Positions 21,003 to 29,711 of a stretch of 64,000 nucleotides of DNA are shown here, in pieces. The DNA is from Nostoc sp. CENA543 (GTDB taxonomy: Bacteria; Cyanobacteriota; Cyanobacteriia; Cyanobacteriales; Nostocaceae). Every line of letters begins with the position of its first letter. Positions within the stretch are counted from its first letter, which is position 1. The translations under genes and the position numbers were made by a program. A model generated the notes under the pieces. The model saw nothing but the letters and a program-made list of their open reading frames with translations. It searched no databases and had not been told where the DNA came from. The stretch is taken from contig NZ_CP023278.1 of assembly GCF_002896875.1 (NCBI RefSeq), positions 5,402,501 through 5,466,500 on the forward strand, in the 5' to 3' direction.

Positions 21003-21827
21003 TTAAATTTTGGTGCGATCAGTCAAAATTTCATAACCAGTTTCTGTCACCAAGACTGTATGCTCAAACTGTGCTGACAAGGAATTATCTACAGTTACAG
21101 CCGTCCATCGGTCTGCTAAAGTGCGTGTATGTTTAGAACCTGCGTTTAAAATGGGTTCAATAGCCAAAGTCATACCAGCACGCAGTTTCACATTAGGCAT
21201 TTCCCGTGTGCGGTAGTTAAACACAGACGGTTCTTCATGTAAGTTACGTCCGACACCGTGTCCGGTGAATTCTTCCACCACACTATAGCCGTGTGCTTTC
21301 ACATGATCTTCAATGGCACCGGCTAAATCTAATAAGTATGCACCTGCTTTGACTTGTTCAATACCTTTATAAAGTGCTTCTTCTGCAACGCGAATTAATC
21401 TCGCAGCTTCTGGGGTAACTTCATCCACAGCGATAGTAATGCAAGAATCACCATGAAATCCTTGATAGTAAGCACCTGTATCCACTTTTAAGACATCCCC
21501 AGCCCGGATAACTTTTTTCGGATTAGGGATACCATGCACTACTTCATTATTAATGCTGGCACAGATAGAACCTTTAAAGCCGTGATATCCCTTAAAACTA
21601 GGTGTTGCACCCATTTCACGGATACGTTTTTCTGCGTAAGCATCTAAATCGGCTGTAGTCATACCTGGCTTGACTAACTCCGAAATTTCCTTGAGGACGG
21701 TAGCAACAATTTTTGCTGATTGCCGCATAATATCAATTTCACGCGGCGATTTAATTTCAATTCCTCGGCGTTGTTTAGGTGTTACGGGTTTAGGTACTTG
21801 AGAAAGTAAATTGGTGAGGATGTTCAT
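21003..21827 (-). CDS. map: Methionine aminopeptidase, type I
   Basis: Removes the N-terminal methionine from nascent proteins in the cytoplasm. 274 residues with the pita-bread fold motifs: [15 protein letters not shown] (two Asp metal ligands), [15 protein letters not shown] (His ligand) and [13 protein letters not shown] (Glu ligand), followed by the last Glu in [12 protein letters not shown]. An N-terminal extension of about 25 residues ([22 protein letters not shown]) precedes the catalytic domain, as in some other cyanobacterial type I enzymes. ATG start at 21827. Cyanobacteria often have more than one map gene; this is a complete one. Confidence 0.95.
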   Translation of the reverse strand: MNILTNLLSQVPKPVTPKQRRGIEIKSPREIDIMRQSAKIVATVLKEISELVKPGMTTADLDAYAEKRIREMGATPSFKGYHGFKGSICASINNEVVHGIPNPKKVIRAGDVLKVDTGAYYQGFHGDSCITIAVDEVTPEAARLIRVAEEALYKGIEQVKAGAYLLDLAGAIEDHVKAHGYSVVEEFTGHGVGRNLHEEPSVFNYRTREMPNVKLRAGMTLAIEPILNAGSKHTRTLADRWTAVTVDNSLSAQFEHTVLVTETGYEILTDRTKI

Positions 21828-21939
21828 GGGAAACTAATGATTACTTGCGCCTTAGAGCTAATTTTGCTGTGTTTTACTAAAAGTTTAGTTGAGAAATACT
21901 ATCTATTTTTAAGTTAGCTTATTTTTTGTGGCGAAATAG

Positions 21940-22042
21940 TCAATGGTCAATAGTCATCAGAGGTTGATACTCTTGTTCCTTGTCTACCTTGTCTACCTTG
22001 TCTACCTTGTCTACCAATGCCCAATGCCCCATTCCCCATGCC
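21940..22042. repeat. Tandem CCTTGTCTA repeat and GCCCAATGCCC units
   Basis: CAATGGTCAATAGTCATCAG heptads, then four copies of a 9-base unit (CCTTGTCTA), then CAATGCCCAATGCCCCATTC units, filling the space between map and the M16 peptidase gene. Shorter versions of the 9-mer occur at about 26830, 42025 and 59345. Confidence 0.85.
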
Positions 22043-22044
22043 CA

Positions 22045-24879
22045 CTATCTAAGACTATGATGAGCCAATATAGGAGGGCCAGCAGTTACTACAACCAGAT
22101 TATCAGGATGTAGTAATTCACGGGCGGCTTGATTCACTTCTGTCAGGGTAACTTGTTGAATTTTTTGGGTATAGGTGTGTAATTCTGTTTTGTCTAAACC
22201 ATATACCTGATTCATCAAGATGTTACTAGTTAACTCTTCTGGATCTGCTAAAGAAACGTGATAACTGCCAGTCAGACTACGTTTAGCCATGTCTAATTCT
22301 GTGGCGGTGACACCTTGTTGATGGATGTTTTGCAGTAATTTACGGGTGCTAGCGATCGCTTGATTAGCATCCTCTGGGCTGGTTTGCATTTCAATCCAAA
22401 ATGTGCCAAAGTCTTTTTCGGCTTGGAAGTGGCTGTAAATTCCATAGGTTAAACCTTGGCGATCGCGGATTTCTGCACCCAGGCGACTAGATAAGGTGTC
22501 GCCGCCTAAAATTTGATTCAATACTAAAGCACTGTAAAATCTGGGGTCTTGGCGTTTGATTCCTGTATAACCCATGTAGGTGATAGCTTGGGCTTTCCCT
22601 GGAATTACTGGGTTAACTTGCACTAAATTACTGGGGTTGGATACTTGGGGATATTCGACTTTTGGCGGTGAACCATTAACCCGCCAGTCACCAAACTCTT
22701 GTTGAATTAGCGATCGCACTTCTTCTGTGTCAAAATCTCCCACCAGTGCTAACACCATACTATCTGGACGATAGTATTTGTTTTGGAAAGCCATCACATC
22801 TTTTCTGGTAATGCTTTGCAGACTCTCGGCTGTAGGAAACTTGTGTAGAGGATGTTTTTTGGGATAAATCGATTGCAAAAATATTTTGCGCGCCACTGCG
22901 GCTGGATCATCTAGTTCTACTTTCAAGTCTGTTAAGGCTTGCTGACGATTTAATTCCAACTCTTTCTGGGGAAATGTACTATTTTTTAGGGCATCTGCTA
23001 AGGTTCTAATTAACACTGGTAAGTCTTCCGCCAGACTATTACCCTCTATTTGTACCCCATTCCGATAAGCTTCAAAATCTAAAGTTGCGCCTCTGTCTTC
23101 CAAGGCTTTTGCTAGGGTAGCAGCATTTTTAGTTTTGGTTCCACTCATCAAGCTATCTGCTACCAGTGCAGCTAATCCTGCTTGTTCTCCTGGGTCAAAT
23201 TCTGTACCGGCTTGGATATGACCACTTAAAGTAATGGTGGGTGTCGAGCGATCGCTTAATAATAATACCTGTAAGCCATTAGGTAGGGTAAACTGCTGTG
23301 GTACTTGCAGTGTTTTATTGTTCACCTGATCATCATGTTCAATGACTGGTAAATACCGCAACATCTCATCTGGCAAAGTGGGTAAATTACCAGACAAATT
23401 TTCCCTAGTTTGTGGAGGTGGCTGTTTTGACGCGATTTCTTTATTTTTATTGGTAATCGGTTGAAAAATTCCCACTTTCCGCGCAGATGGACGCAGATAT
23501 TTCTTTAATACAGCTTTGACATCTGCGGACGTAACTTGGCGCACAGCCGCTAAATAATGGTCTGTGAAGCGATAATCACCAGTAGTGGTCTCATCATTGC
23601 CTAACTGCATGGCTTGATCAGAAATACTACGGTTACTCAAAATAGTCGCAGATTCTAACTGTCTTTTAGCTCTAGCTAACTCGGCGGCGGTGACTCCTGT
23701 TTTAGTCAGTTTCGCGATCGCCTGGTTCACCACAGGTGTAAGCTTACTCACATCTTCATCAGGATCAGCCGTGACTAGCAACTCATACCACCCACCTTGC
23801 TTTAAACTCACCACTGCACCTGAAATATCAGTGGCTAAACCCGATTCCACCAAAGCTTGATATAGTCGAGAATTTCTCCCTTCTGTCAAAATATAATCCG
23901 CCACTTCTAAAGCCGGCATATCTGGATGATTTGCAGATGGTAAAGGATACACAGCCTGCAATAATGAAGCTGAACCCTGTTCTCGTAAAAAGATGGGCGA
24001 CTTAGAACTACTAACTATTGACTGTTGACCATTGACTATTGACTGTTGACTATTGACTATTGACTGTTGACCCTTGGGGATATTACCAAAGATTTCCTTG
24101 ACTGTAGCTAGAGTTTTTTGAGCTTGACAATCACCGACAATGATTAAAACTGCATTTTCAGGATGATAAAACTGACGATAGTATTGGCGGACTTGCTCAA
24201 TCTGGAATTTTTCGACATCAGCCTTAGTACCACCTACAGGTAAACCGTAACCGTTGGGAAATACTGAACGCAAGATAGCACGACTGAGTCGATATTCTGG
24301 GCTATTTTCGTAACCTTGTAACTCGGAAATGACTACCCGCTTCTCGCTAGCTAGGTGTTCACTATCCATGAGAGCATTTTGCATTCTATCTGCTTCTAGA
24401 ACTAGCAAGGCTTTGAGCTTGTCTCGTTCCACTGTGCCGTAATAAGCTGTTTGGTCATAGCTTGTAAAAGCATTCGAGTCACTACCCAAAGCACTAAACA
24501 ACCAGCCAAATTGAGTCGGACGGCTATTTGTACCTTTGAACATCATATGTTCTAGTTGATGGGCAATGCCGTTGACTCCTGGTGCTTCTTGGCGTGAACC
24601 AAACTTGTACCATACTTGCACACTCACTACAGGAGCTGTATGGACTTCTTTAATGAGAACAGTTAGTCCATTTTCTAAAACTGTCTTGTGGACATTTTCC
24701 GTTAATTTTAAATCTTGGGAATTCTTGGTCACTAATGTTAATTGGTGTTTCTCACGATTCAAGGTACTTATATCTTGACTCTTAGCAGGCTCATTGCCAA
24801 GAAATAATAAGGTCATTAATGAAATAACAAACAGCAATAGATGGAAACGATATCTATCGGCAGCTGATAATATAGACAT
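22045..24879 (-). CDS. M16-family zinc peptidase, two fused M16 units, exported
   Basis: 944-residue insulinase/pitrilysin-type protein with an N-terminal hydrophobic segment (FHLLLFVISLMTLLFLG, about 12-28) consistent with a signal. The first M16 half carries the inverted zinc motif HQLEH (107-111) and the downstream Glu in EKRVVISELQGYE. The second half (from about 500, beginning FTLPNGLQVLLLSD) has the same fold motifs but no HxxEH, as is usual for the inactive partner half. An insertion at about 271-290 consists of QQSIVN-type 7-residue repeats encoded by the intergenic heptad repeat. It probably degrades peptides in the periplasm. ATG start at 24879 gives the signal sequence. Confidence 0.92.
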   Translation of the reverse strand: MSILSAADRYRFHLLLFVISLMTLLFLGNEPAKSQDISTLNREKHQLTLVTKNSQDLKLTENVHKTVLENGLTVLIKEVHTAPVVSVQVWYKFGSRQEAPGVNGIAHQLEHMMFKGTNSRPTQFGWLFSALGSDSNAFTSYDQTAYYGTVERDKLKALLVLEADRMQNALMDSEHLASEKRVVISELQGYENSPEYRLSRAILRSVFPNGYGLPVGGTKADVEKFQIEQVRQYYRQFYHPENAVLIIVGDCQAQKTLATVKEIFGNIPKGQQSIVNSQQSIVNGQQSIVSSSKSPIFLREQGSASLLQAVYPLPSANHPDMPALEVADYILTEGRNSRLYQALVESGLATDISGAVVSLKQGGWYELLVTADPDEDVSKLTPVVNQAIAKLTKTGVTAAELARAKRQLESATILSNRSISDQAMQLGNDETTTGDYRFTDHYLAAVRQVTSADVKAVLKKYLRPSARKVGIFQPITNKNKEIASKQPPPQTRENLSGNLPTLPDEMLRYLPVIEHDDQVNNKTLQVPQQFTLPNGLQVLLLSDRSTPTITLSGHIQAGTEFDPGEQAGLAALVADSLMSGTKTKNAATLAKALEDRGATLDFEAYRNGVQIEGNSLAEDLPVLIRTLADALKNSTFPQKELELNRQQALTDLKVELDDPAAVARKIFLQSIYPKKHPLHKFPTAESLQSITRKDVMAFQNKYYRPDSMVLALVGDFDTEEVRSLIQQEFGDWRVNGSPPKVEYPQVSNPSNLVQVNPVIPGKAQAITYMGYTGIKRQDPRFYSALVLNQILGGDTLSSRLGAEIRDRQGLTYGIYSHFQAEKDFGTFWIEMQTSPEDANQAIASTRKLLQNIHQQGVTATELDMAKRSLTGSYHVSLADPEELTSNILMNQVYGLDKTELHTYTQKIQQVTLTEVNQAARELLHPDNLVVVTAGPPILAHHSLR
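24010..24069. repeat. Heptad repeat inside the M16 peptidase gene
   Basis: About 60 bases of TATTGACTGTTGACC-type heptads, the same family as the intergenic heptads elsewhere in the window. On the minus strand it is read in frame as QQSIVNS-QQSIVNG-QQSIVS (residues 271-290). A 21-base period equals three heptads and seven codons, so copy-number changes of three units keep the frame. Confidence 0.9.
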
Positions 24880-25012
24880 TTGCTGTGGTAGATGTATTAA
24901 ATAAAATCATTTTCTATAGTTATTGCCGAGAATATTCTCATTCTCTTGAATAAATATGTTACCTTGACGATAGCAATAAATGTATATAAAAAGACAAAAT
25001 AAAAACTAGAGA

Positions 25013-25441
25013 CTAATGTAGTTTACTTAAAAATCGGATGAACTCTAAAGGTAAGCCATCTGTATCAGCAATAAAAGCTACTTCTAAAATGCGATCGCCT
25101 ATTTGCTGTTGAGTCGGTTCTAAAAGAATTTTTAAAGGTGGTAATTCTACTGACAATGCTACTCGCTTTTGTAAATTTGTCAACCACTCTGATAAATCTT
25201 CAGTAATTTCCGTTAAATCAAACGACAAGTGATAGTAACCCACATAATGCTCATCACCAAACGCATCCGGTGCAGGTTTAGGTTGGGGTATTTGAATTAA
25301 TTCAATTCTTCCGCCTAATCCTTCCATCCAGCAAGCCAAGGTGTAGCCTGTGGTGAAGCGTTCACAGACTGTAAAACCTAAGATTTCATAAAAAGCGATC
25401 GCATGATGGATATTCGCAGTCCGAATAGAGGCGTGGTGCAT
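25013..25441 (-). CDS. VOC (glyoxalase/bleomycin resistance-type) family protein
   Basis: 142 residues with the paired beta-alpha-beta-beta-beta modules of the vicinal oxygen chelate superfamily. The opening MHHASIRTANIHHAIAFYE contains the first metal-ligand His and the typical 'IHHAIAFYE' helix start, and the C-terminal half has EVAFIADTDGLPLEFI with the usual D-x-D-G-x-x-x-E pattern and last Glu ligand. Members include glyoxalase I, dioxygenases and resistance proteins; the reaction here cannot be deduced. It is followed by a palindromic heptad array at its start side. Confidence 0.85.
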   Translation of the reverse strand: MHHASIRTANIHHAIAFYEILGFTVCERFTTGYTLACWMEGLGGRIELIQIPQPKPAPDAFGDEHYVGYYHLSFDLTEITEDLSEWLTNLQKRVALSVELPPLKILLEPTQQQIGDRILEVAFIADTDGLPLEFIRFLSKLH

Positions 25442-25508
25442 AATTTAGTCATTAGTTATTAGTCATTAGTCATTAGTCAAATGACTGATGACTAATGACT
25501 AATGACGA
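25442..25508. repeat. Inverted heptad arrays forming a long hairpin
   Basis: TTAGTCATTAGTCATTAGTC units are followed after a few bases by the reverse complement units GACTAATGACTAATGAC. The two arms could pair over about 25-30 bases. It occupies the space between two minus-strand genes. Confidence 0.8.
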
Positions 25509-26021
25509 TTATTCAAACAATCTGAAATAAGGGTAGCGCACCGGCACACCCGGTTCTTTATCTAAATCGAAATTAATCACTTCCCAGCAAGGATCTTCGG
25601 CTGGATCAGGACTAAATTCTACAGGTAAGCCGTATAGCCTTGCAGATGATGCTTCTTGCTGTCCAGAACGCCAAGGTGTACTGCGTTCTAAATAGCCACT
25701 CATCAACTCCTGATAACGTCTGGCGATGATCACTCGTGTCGCTCGATAGCCTTGGGTGTATAGTTTGTCTAAGGCTTCGTGGATTTCAAACCGAATGCCA
25801 TCAGGATGAGTATGCTGTCTATACCACTCATTGTTCCACCGTCGCCAATGTCGCCCAGACTGTAGATGAACTAACTCTCCAGTTTTGGGATTAGCTTCAA
25901 ACGCGCCATGACGAGGGCATAAATAAGTATCAGTTAGTGTCAGTGCCGGAATAGTTTGCCGACAATGGGGACACTGTATATCAGCTCCGAATATAGGGTA
26001 CTGCAAGCCTGGATTCATCAT
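25509..26021 (-). CDS. TIGR02652-type cyanobacterial zinc-ribbon protein
   Basis: 170-residue protein with an N-terminal zinc-ribbon-like pair CPHC (about 18-21) and CPRH (about 33-36) and a long conserved body: HWRRWNNEWYRQHTHPDGIRFEIHEALD and GYRATRVIIARRYQEL (each a conserved block). It corresponds to a family found essentially only in cyanobacteria (TIGR02652), with no known function. Two ATG codons are adjacent at the start and either could be used. It is divergently oriented to the gamma carbonic anhydrase gene. Confidence 0.8.
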   Translation of the reverse strand: MMNPGLQYPIFGADIQCPHCRQTIPALTLTDTYLCPRHGAFEANPKTGELVHLQSGRHWRRWNNEWYRQHTHPDGIRFEIHEALDKLYTQGYRATRVIIARRYQELMSGYLERSTPWRSGQQEASSARLYGLPVEFSPDPAEDPCWEVINFDLDKEPGVPVRYPYFRLFE

Positions 26022-26260
26022 GAAGTGCGTACAAACGTATTTTCGTATTCACCAGCACCAGTGGGTTGGATTTTACACTCCGGCTCTATCACCAGGGAGA
26101 AATCATTCTCTACTGCACATCAAAAACATGAAGCGAGAACAACTTTTACGGATTGTCTTCCTCCGCGAAGAGGAATGACACTGTGATATTCTGGTTTTGC
26201 AACCAGTCTCCAAGGATGGAGCCTCTCCAGTGTTCCTGGGTACCTTATTCCTATTCTATC
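26022..26260. promoter_or_regulatory. Divergent promoter region
   Basis: About 240 bases between the divergent zinc-ribbon and carbonic anhydrase-like genes. No tandem repeats are present. Specific promoter boxes could not be assigned. Confidence 0.35.
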
Positions 26261-26782
26261 GTGTCTACCGTTTCTTACTGGCCTTCTCCCGATTTTTCTC
26301 AAGCCGCCTTCATTGCAGCCAACGCCGTTGTCATGGGTTCAGTCAACATAGCAGCCGGGGTTAGCATTTGGTATGGTGCAGTTGTGCGAGCAGATGTAGA
26401 ACGCATTGACATTGGCGAATGCACAAATATTCAGGATGGGGCTATTTTACATGGTGATCCTGGGTTGCCCACAATTTTAGAAGACCATGTGACAGTAGGA
26501 CATCGTGCTGTTGTACATTCAGCCCATATTGAGCGCGGCTGTTTAATTGGTATCGGCGCAGTAGTTTTAGATGGAGTCAGAGTAGGAGCAGGTAGCATCA
26601 TAGGTGCTGGTGCAGTAGTAACCAAGAATATACCCCCCTTATCCCTAGTTGTAGGCATTCCCGGCAAAATTCTTCGCCAAGTTACACAAGAAGAAGCCGC
26701 CAACCTCATAGAACACGCCGAACGTTACAAAAAGTTAGCTTTAGTCCACGCCGACAAGGGAACGGATTTGGGGTTTGCTTAA
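26261..26782 (+). CDS. Gamma-class carbonic anhydrase-like protein
   Basis: 173-residue left-handed beta-helix protein. Hexapeptide-type turns begin with ANAVVMGSVNIAAGVSIWYGAVVRADVE, and the metal-site region is present: Arg/Asp/Gln pattern in R-A-D-V-E...NIQDGAILHGD with His, then VGHRAVVHSAHIE with two more His in the GHxxxxH arrangement. It therefore has the three zinc/iron His ligands of gamma carbonic anhydrases, though many relatives lack proven activity. The start is set at GTG 26261 (V-S-T-V-S-Y-W-P), where the family N-terminus begins; an in-frame ATG at 26216 is an alternative. It may contribute to inorganic carbon metabolism, but it is not the long CcmM protein. Confidence 0.85.
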   Translation: MSTVSYWPSPDFSQAAFIAANAVVMGSVNIAAGVSIWYGAVVRADVERIDIGECTNIQDGAILHGDPGLPTILEDHVTVGHRAVVHSAHIERGCLIGIGAVVLDGVRVGAGSIIGAGAVVTKNIPPLSLVVGIPGKILRQVTQEEAANLIEHAERYKKLALVHADKGTDLGFA

Positions 26783-27022
26783 AAATTTCGGAATGGTGAA
26801 TGGGGCATAGGACATAGGGCATTAAAATCTACCTTGTCTACCTTGTTCCCAGTCCCTAATGACTAATGACTATTGACCATTGACTAATGACTAATGACTA
26901 ATGACTAACTATTTAATGTTTCTTTACAAAATCCTCTAGCAAAATTGCCCACTTCAGCTAAAAATAAAAATGAGAGTAGTTGATAAAACTTTAATTTCTA
27001 CTTTGATAGAGGGGTACTAGAA
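26783..27022. other. Repeat-rich spacer and psbY leader
   Basis: GGGGCATAGGACATAGGGCA units, CTACCTTGTCTACCTTG and TGACTAATGACTAATGAC heptads (about 26800-26905), followed by an AT-rich segment of about 100 bases with the psbY promoter and its Shine-Dalgarno (GAGGGG at 27010-27014). Confidence 0.7.
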
Positions 27023-27151
27023 ATGGATGGTATTGATTTTCGCGTAGCGATCGTTTTAGCTCCCATCGCTGTTGCTGGTGGCTGGGCTTTGTTCAACATC
27101 GGTGCTGCGGCTCTCAGACAAGTTCAAAGCTTTTTGAACAGAGAAGCCTAA
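27023..27151 (+). CDS. psbY: Photosystem II protein PsbY
   Basis: A 42-residue protein: [14 protein letters not shown], continuing [19 protein letters not shown] and ending FLNREA. The size, the single membrane-spanning helix, the [10 protein letters not shown] core and the basic/Gln C-terminal side match cyanobacterial PsbY, a peripheral low-molecular-weight subunit near cytochrome b559 in photosystem II. It was missed by length cut-offs. A GAGGGG Shine-Dalgarno sequence sits about nine bases before the ATG and a strong terminator follows, so it is a single-gene unit. Confidence 0.93.
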   Translation: MDGIDFRVAIVLAPIAVAGGWALFNIGAAALRQVQSFLNREA

Positions 27152-27172
27152 ACTCTAATTTAAGATTATCAA

Positions 27173-27221
27173 ATTAACAAAACCGACTGTTATTTTCACT
27201 GTAACAGTCGGTTTTGTTAAT
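27173..27221 (+). terminator. Terminator of psbY
   Basis: ATTAACAAAACCGACTGTTA-ttttcac-TGTAACAGTCGGTTTTGTTAAT: a nearly perfect 20-base inverted repeat with a T-rich 3' arm, 21 bases after the psbY stop codon. Confidence 0.85.
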
Positions 27222-27312
27222 TTTGGGGAGTAGGTATGACTCGTTGTACTTAATACTGGATTAGGTGTACCAATTCAGTGATACAATTTAAAAAAATGCC
27301 AAAACCTTGCTT

Positions 27313-28122
27313 ATGGTAGCCCAAATCACCCCACTAGATATTTGTTGGCAACCATTGCCCGAAGATTTTAAGCTAGAGGATGAACCGGTGGAAAATACAG
27401 GTCAGCCAATTCTGGCTGGTGCTTTGCGTGAAAGCTTAGAAATTAGTGGGTTCATCCAAGAGCAAATGTTAATCGCCTCGAATTTTGCGATTTGTGCCAC
27501 AGTGAATGGGCAATTTATCGCTAAAGCACCAGACTGGGTATACATTCCCCGTGTAAATGAAATTGTAGGCGATCGCACCAGCTATACTCCTCACTTAGAA
27601 GGAGAAATCCCCGCCATAGTCATGGAATTTTTATCCCAGACAGAAGGGGAAGAGTATTCATCGAAGCGCACCTACCCGCCAGGGAAGTGGTTTTTCTACG
27701 AACAAATTTTACAAGTCCCCATTTACATCATTTTTGACCCAGATGGTGGATTATTGGAGTTTCATCAACTAGAAAATGGACGCTATGAGTTAAAGCAGCC
27801 AGATGAAAATGGTCGCCATTGGATAGCGACTATAGGATTATATTTAGGAACTTGGCGCGGCACGAAAGAGGGAAGAACTGGTTATTGGTTGCGATGGTGG
27901 GATGAATCGGGTAATTTGTTACCCTGGGCTGTAGAGATGGTGGAACAAGAACGCCAACGGGCTGAACAGGAAAAACAACGCGCTGAACAAGAAAAACAAC
28001 GGGCTGAACAGGAAAAACAACGCGCTGAACAGGAACGTCAGCAAAAAGAACGCCTAATAGCCTACTTACAATCTCAAGGGATTGATCCTAATAGTTTGCT
28101 CACAGATGAAACAGAAGGTTAG
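27313..28122 (+). CDS. Uma2-family protein with coiled-coil tail
   Basis: 269 residues from ATG 27313 (a TTG six bases upstream is less likely). The Uma2 core has AKAPDWVYIP (Asp of the presumed nuclease site), AIVMEFLSQTEGEEYS and FFYEQILQVPIYIIFDPD, in the arrangement of the longer cyanobacterial subgroup. After WWDESGNLLPW comes a tail of 7-residue repeats QRAEQEK (about 217-245), encoded by a 21-base DNA repeat and predicted to be a coiled coil. The gene at 61633 is a paralogue with a shorter version of the same tail. Function unproven. Confidence 0.85.
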   Translation: MVAQITPLDICWQPLPEDFKLEDEPVENTGQPILAGALRESLEISGFIQEQMLIASNFAICATVNGQFIAKAPDWVYIPRVNEIVGDRTSYTPHLEGEIPAIVMEFLSQTEGEEYSSKRTYPPGKWFFYEQILQVPIYIIFDPDGGLLEFHQLENGRYELKQPDENGRHWIATIGLYLGTWRGTKEGRTGYWLRWWDESGNLLPWAVEMVEQERQRAEQEKQRAEQEKQRAEQEKQRAEQERQQKERLIAYLQSQGIDPNSLLTDETEG

Positions 28123-28166
28123 GCTGTTGTTAACTATGTCAAGGTAGTTTCAGCTAACCCCTGCTC

Positions 28167-29414
28167 GTGAATATAGATTCTCTACTCCAATCATTTCAGC
28201 ATTTTGGCGTTAACCTCGGACTCTCACGGATTAACGCACTGTTAGCAAACCTGGGAAACCCTCATCACCAAGTCAGTGTGATTCATGTGGCTGGCACAAA
28301 CGGCAAAGGTTCTGTTTGTGCTTATTTGTCATCTGTTCTGACTCAAGCCGGTTATCGTACAGGACGTTACACTTCTCCTCATTTGGTGAGTTGGACAGAA
28401 CGCATTTGCCTGAATGAACAGCAAATTTCTGCTGCGGAACTTTACGAATTATTAACAGAAGTAAAGAATGCTGTTAGCTCTGAGCAATCCCCGACACAAT
28501 TTGAAATTATTACCGCCGCAGCTTGGTTGTATTTTGCTCGTCAGCAAGTAGATGTAGCCGTGGTAGAGGTAGGCTTAGGGGGACGGTTGGACGCGACTAA
28601 TGTGATATCTCGGCCACTGGTGACGGTAATTACTTCCATTAGCAGGGAACATTGGCAGCAGTTAGGCCCTACTGTGGCTGATATTGCTGGAGAAAAAGCC
28701 GGGATTTTAAAGCCTGGGTGTCCGACTGTGGTGGGAGTATTACCACCGGATGCTCAAGCAGTTGTGCGATCGCGCGCTCAAGAATTACAATGTCCCGTGA
28801 TCACGCCCCAACCTGGACGAGAAATCCAATCAGGATGGGCAGAATATCAGTCTATTTTCGATTCCAATTTAATTCAATATCCTCTACCTTTACAGGGACA
28901 AATACAATTACATAATTCTGCTTTAGCTTTAGCTACTTTAGAAATTCTTCAACAGCAAGGCTGGGATATTTCTGCAACAGCAATTACTAATGGTATGGCT
29001 AAAACTAAATGGCCAGGGCGAATGCAATGGATTAATTGGAAAAATTATAAACTATTAATTGATGGCGCGCATAATCCAGCCGCCGCTAAAGTCTTACGTG
29101 ATTATGTAGATAGTCTCAACCCTCAAAATATAACTTGGATCATGGGGATGTTATCTACTAAAGACCATACTGATATTTTTCAAGTTTTACTAAAATCACA
29201 TGACCGATTATATTTAGTCCCAGTACCAGATAACGCTTCAGCTAATCCTACAGAATTAGCAAAGTTAGCCTGTGATATTTGTCCAGATTTGTACTCTTGC
29301 CAAACTTATACTGATGAAATATCGGCTATGGAGGCAGCATTGACTCCTGGTGATAGTTTAGTAGTTGTGTGCGGTTCTCTTTATTTAATAGGAAATTTAT
29401 TCAGTAAAATTTAA
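28167..29414 (+). CDS. folC: Folylpolyglutamate synthase / dihydrofolate synthase
   Basis: Mur-ligase family enzyme that adds glutamate to dihydropteroate and to folates, using ATP. 415 residues with the P-loop AGTNGKGS (about 42-49), RTGRYTSPHLVSWTERI, the VVEVGLGGRLDATN block (about 134-147), the ligase SREHWQQLGPTVADIAGEKAGI region (split: SREHWQQLGP and IAGEKAGI), and DGAHNPAAAKVL in the C-terminal domain. The start is GTG 28167, which directly precedes the conserved N-terminus. It follows the Uma2 gene by 44 bases, and no other folate gene is nearby. Confidence 0.95.
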   Translation: MNIDSLLQSFQHFGVNLGLSRINALLANLGNPHHQVSVIHVAGTNGKGSVCAYLSSVLTQAGYRTGRYTSPHLVSWTERICLNEQQISAAELYELLTEVKNAVSSEQSPTQFEIITAAAWLYFARQQVDVAVVEVGLGGRLDATNVISRPLVTVITSISREHWQQLGPTVADIAGEKAGILKPGCPTVVGVLPPDAQAVVRSRAQELQCPVITPQPGREIQSGWAEYQSIFDSNLIQYPLPLQGQIQLHNSALALATLEILQQQGWDISATAITNGMAKTKWPGRMQWINWKNYKLLIDGAHNPAAAKVLRDYVDSLNPQNITWIMGMLSTKDHTDIFQVLLKSHDRLYLVPVPDNASANPTELAKLACDICPDLYSCQTYTDEISAMEAALTPGDSLVVVCGSLYLIGNLFSKI

Positions 29415-29711
29415 TTTTTTTTTCAGGGAAATGGAAATACAACTTTAATAAAAATTTGTATTGATTTATGTTCATCTACTATCTCTACTGGGAAAACTAA
29501 ATCTAGTTAATTCTAGTTTAGAGGCATCTTATATTCTCTATCTTCATATCTCATCCCAAAGAGAATACCGTATTTATAGATAATATACGGTTATTTTTCA
29601 TATAAATTCCAAGGAGTTATTATTAATGGAAATTTGAATTAAGCAGACTATCCTATTATGCTGCAAAATTTTAAATTATCTTTAATTATTGAAATTACTT
29701 AAGAGGTAAAT
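29415..29711. other. AT-rich leader of the FIST-kinase operon
   Basis: About 300 bases, very AT-rich, with a possible hairpin around 29560-29595 (AATACCGTATTT...ATATACGGTTATT, stem ACCGTAT/ATACGGT) after folC that could act as a terminator, then the promoter region of the following operon. Confidence 0.4.
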
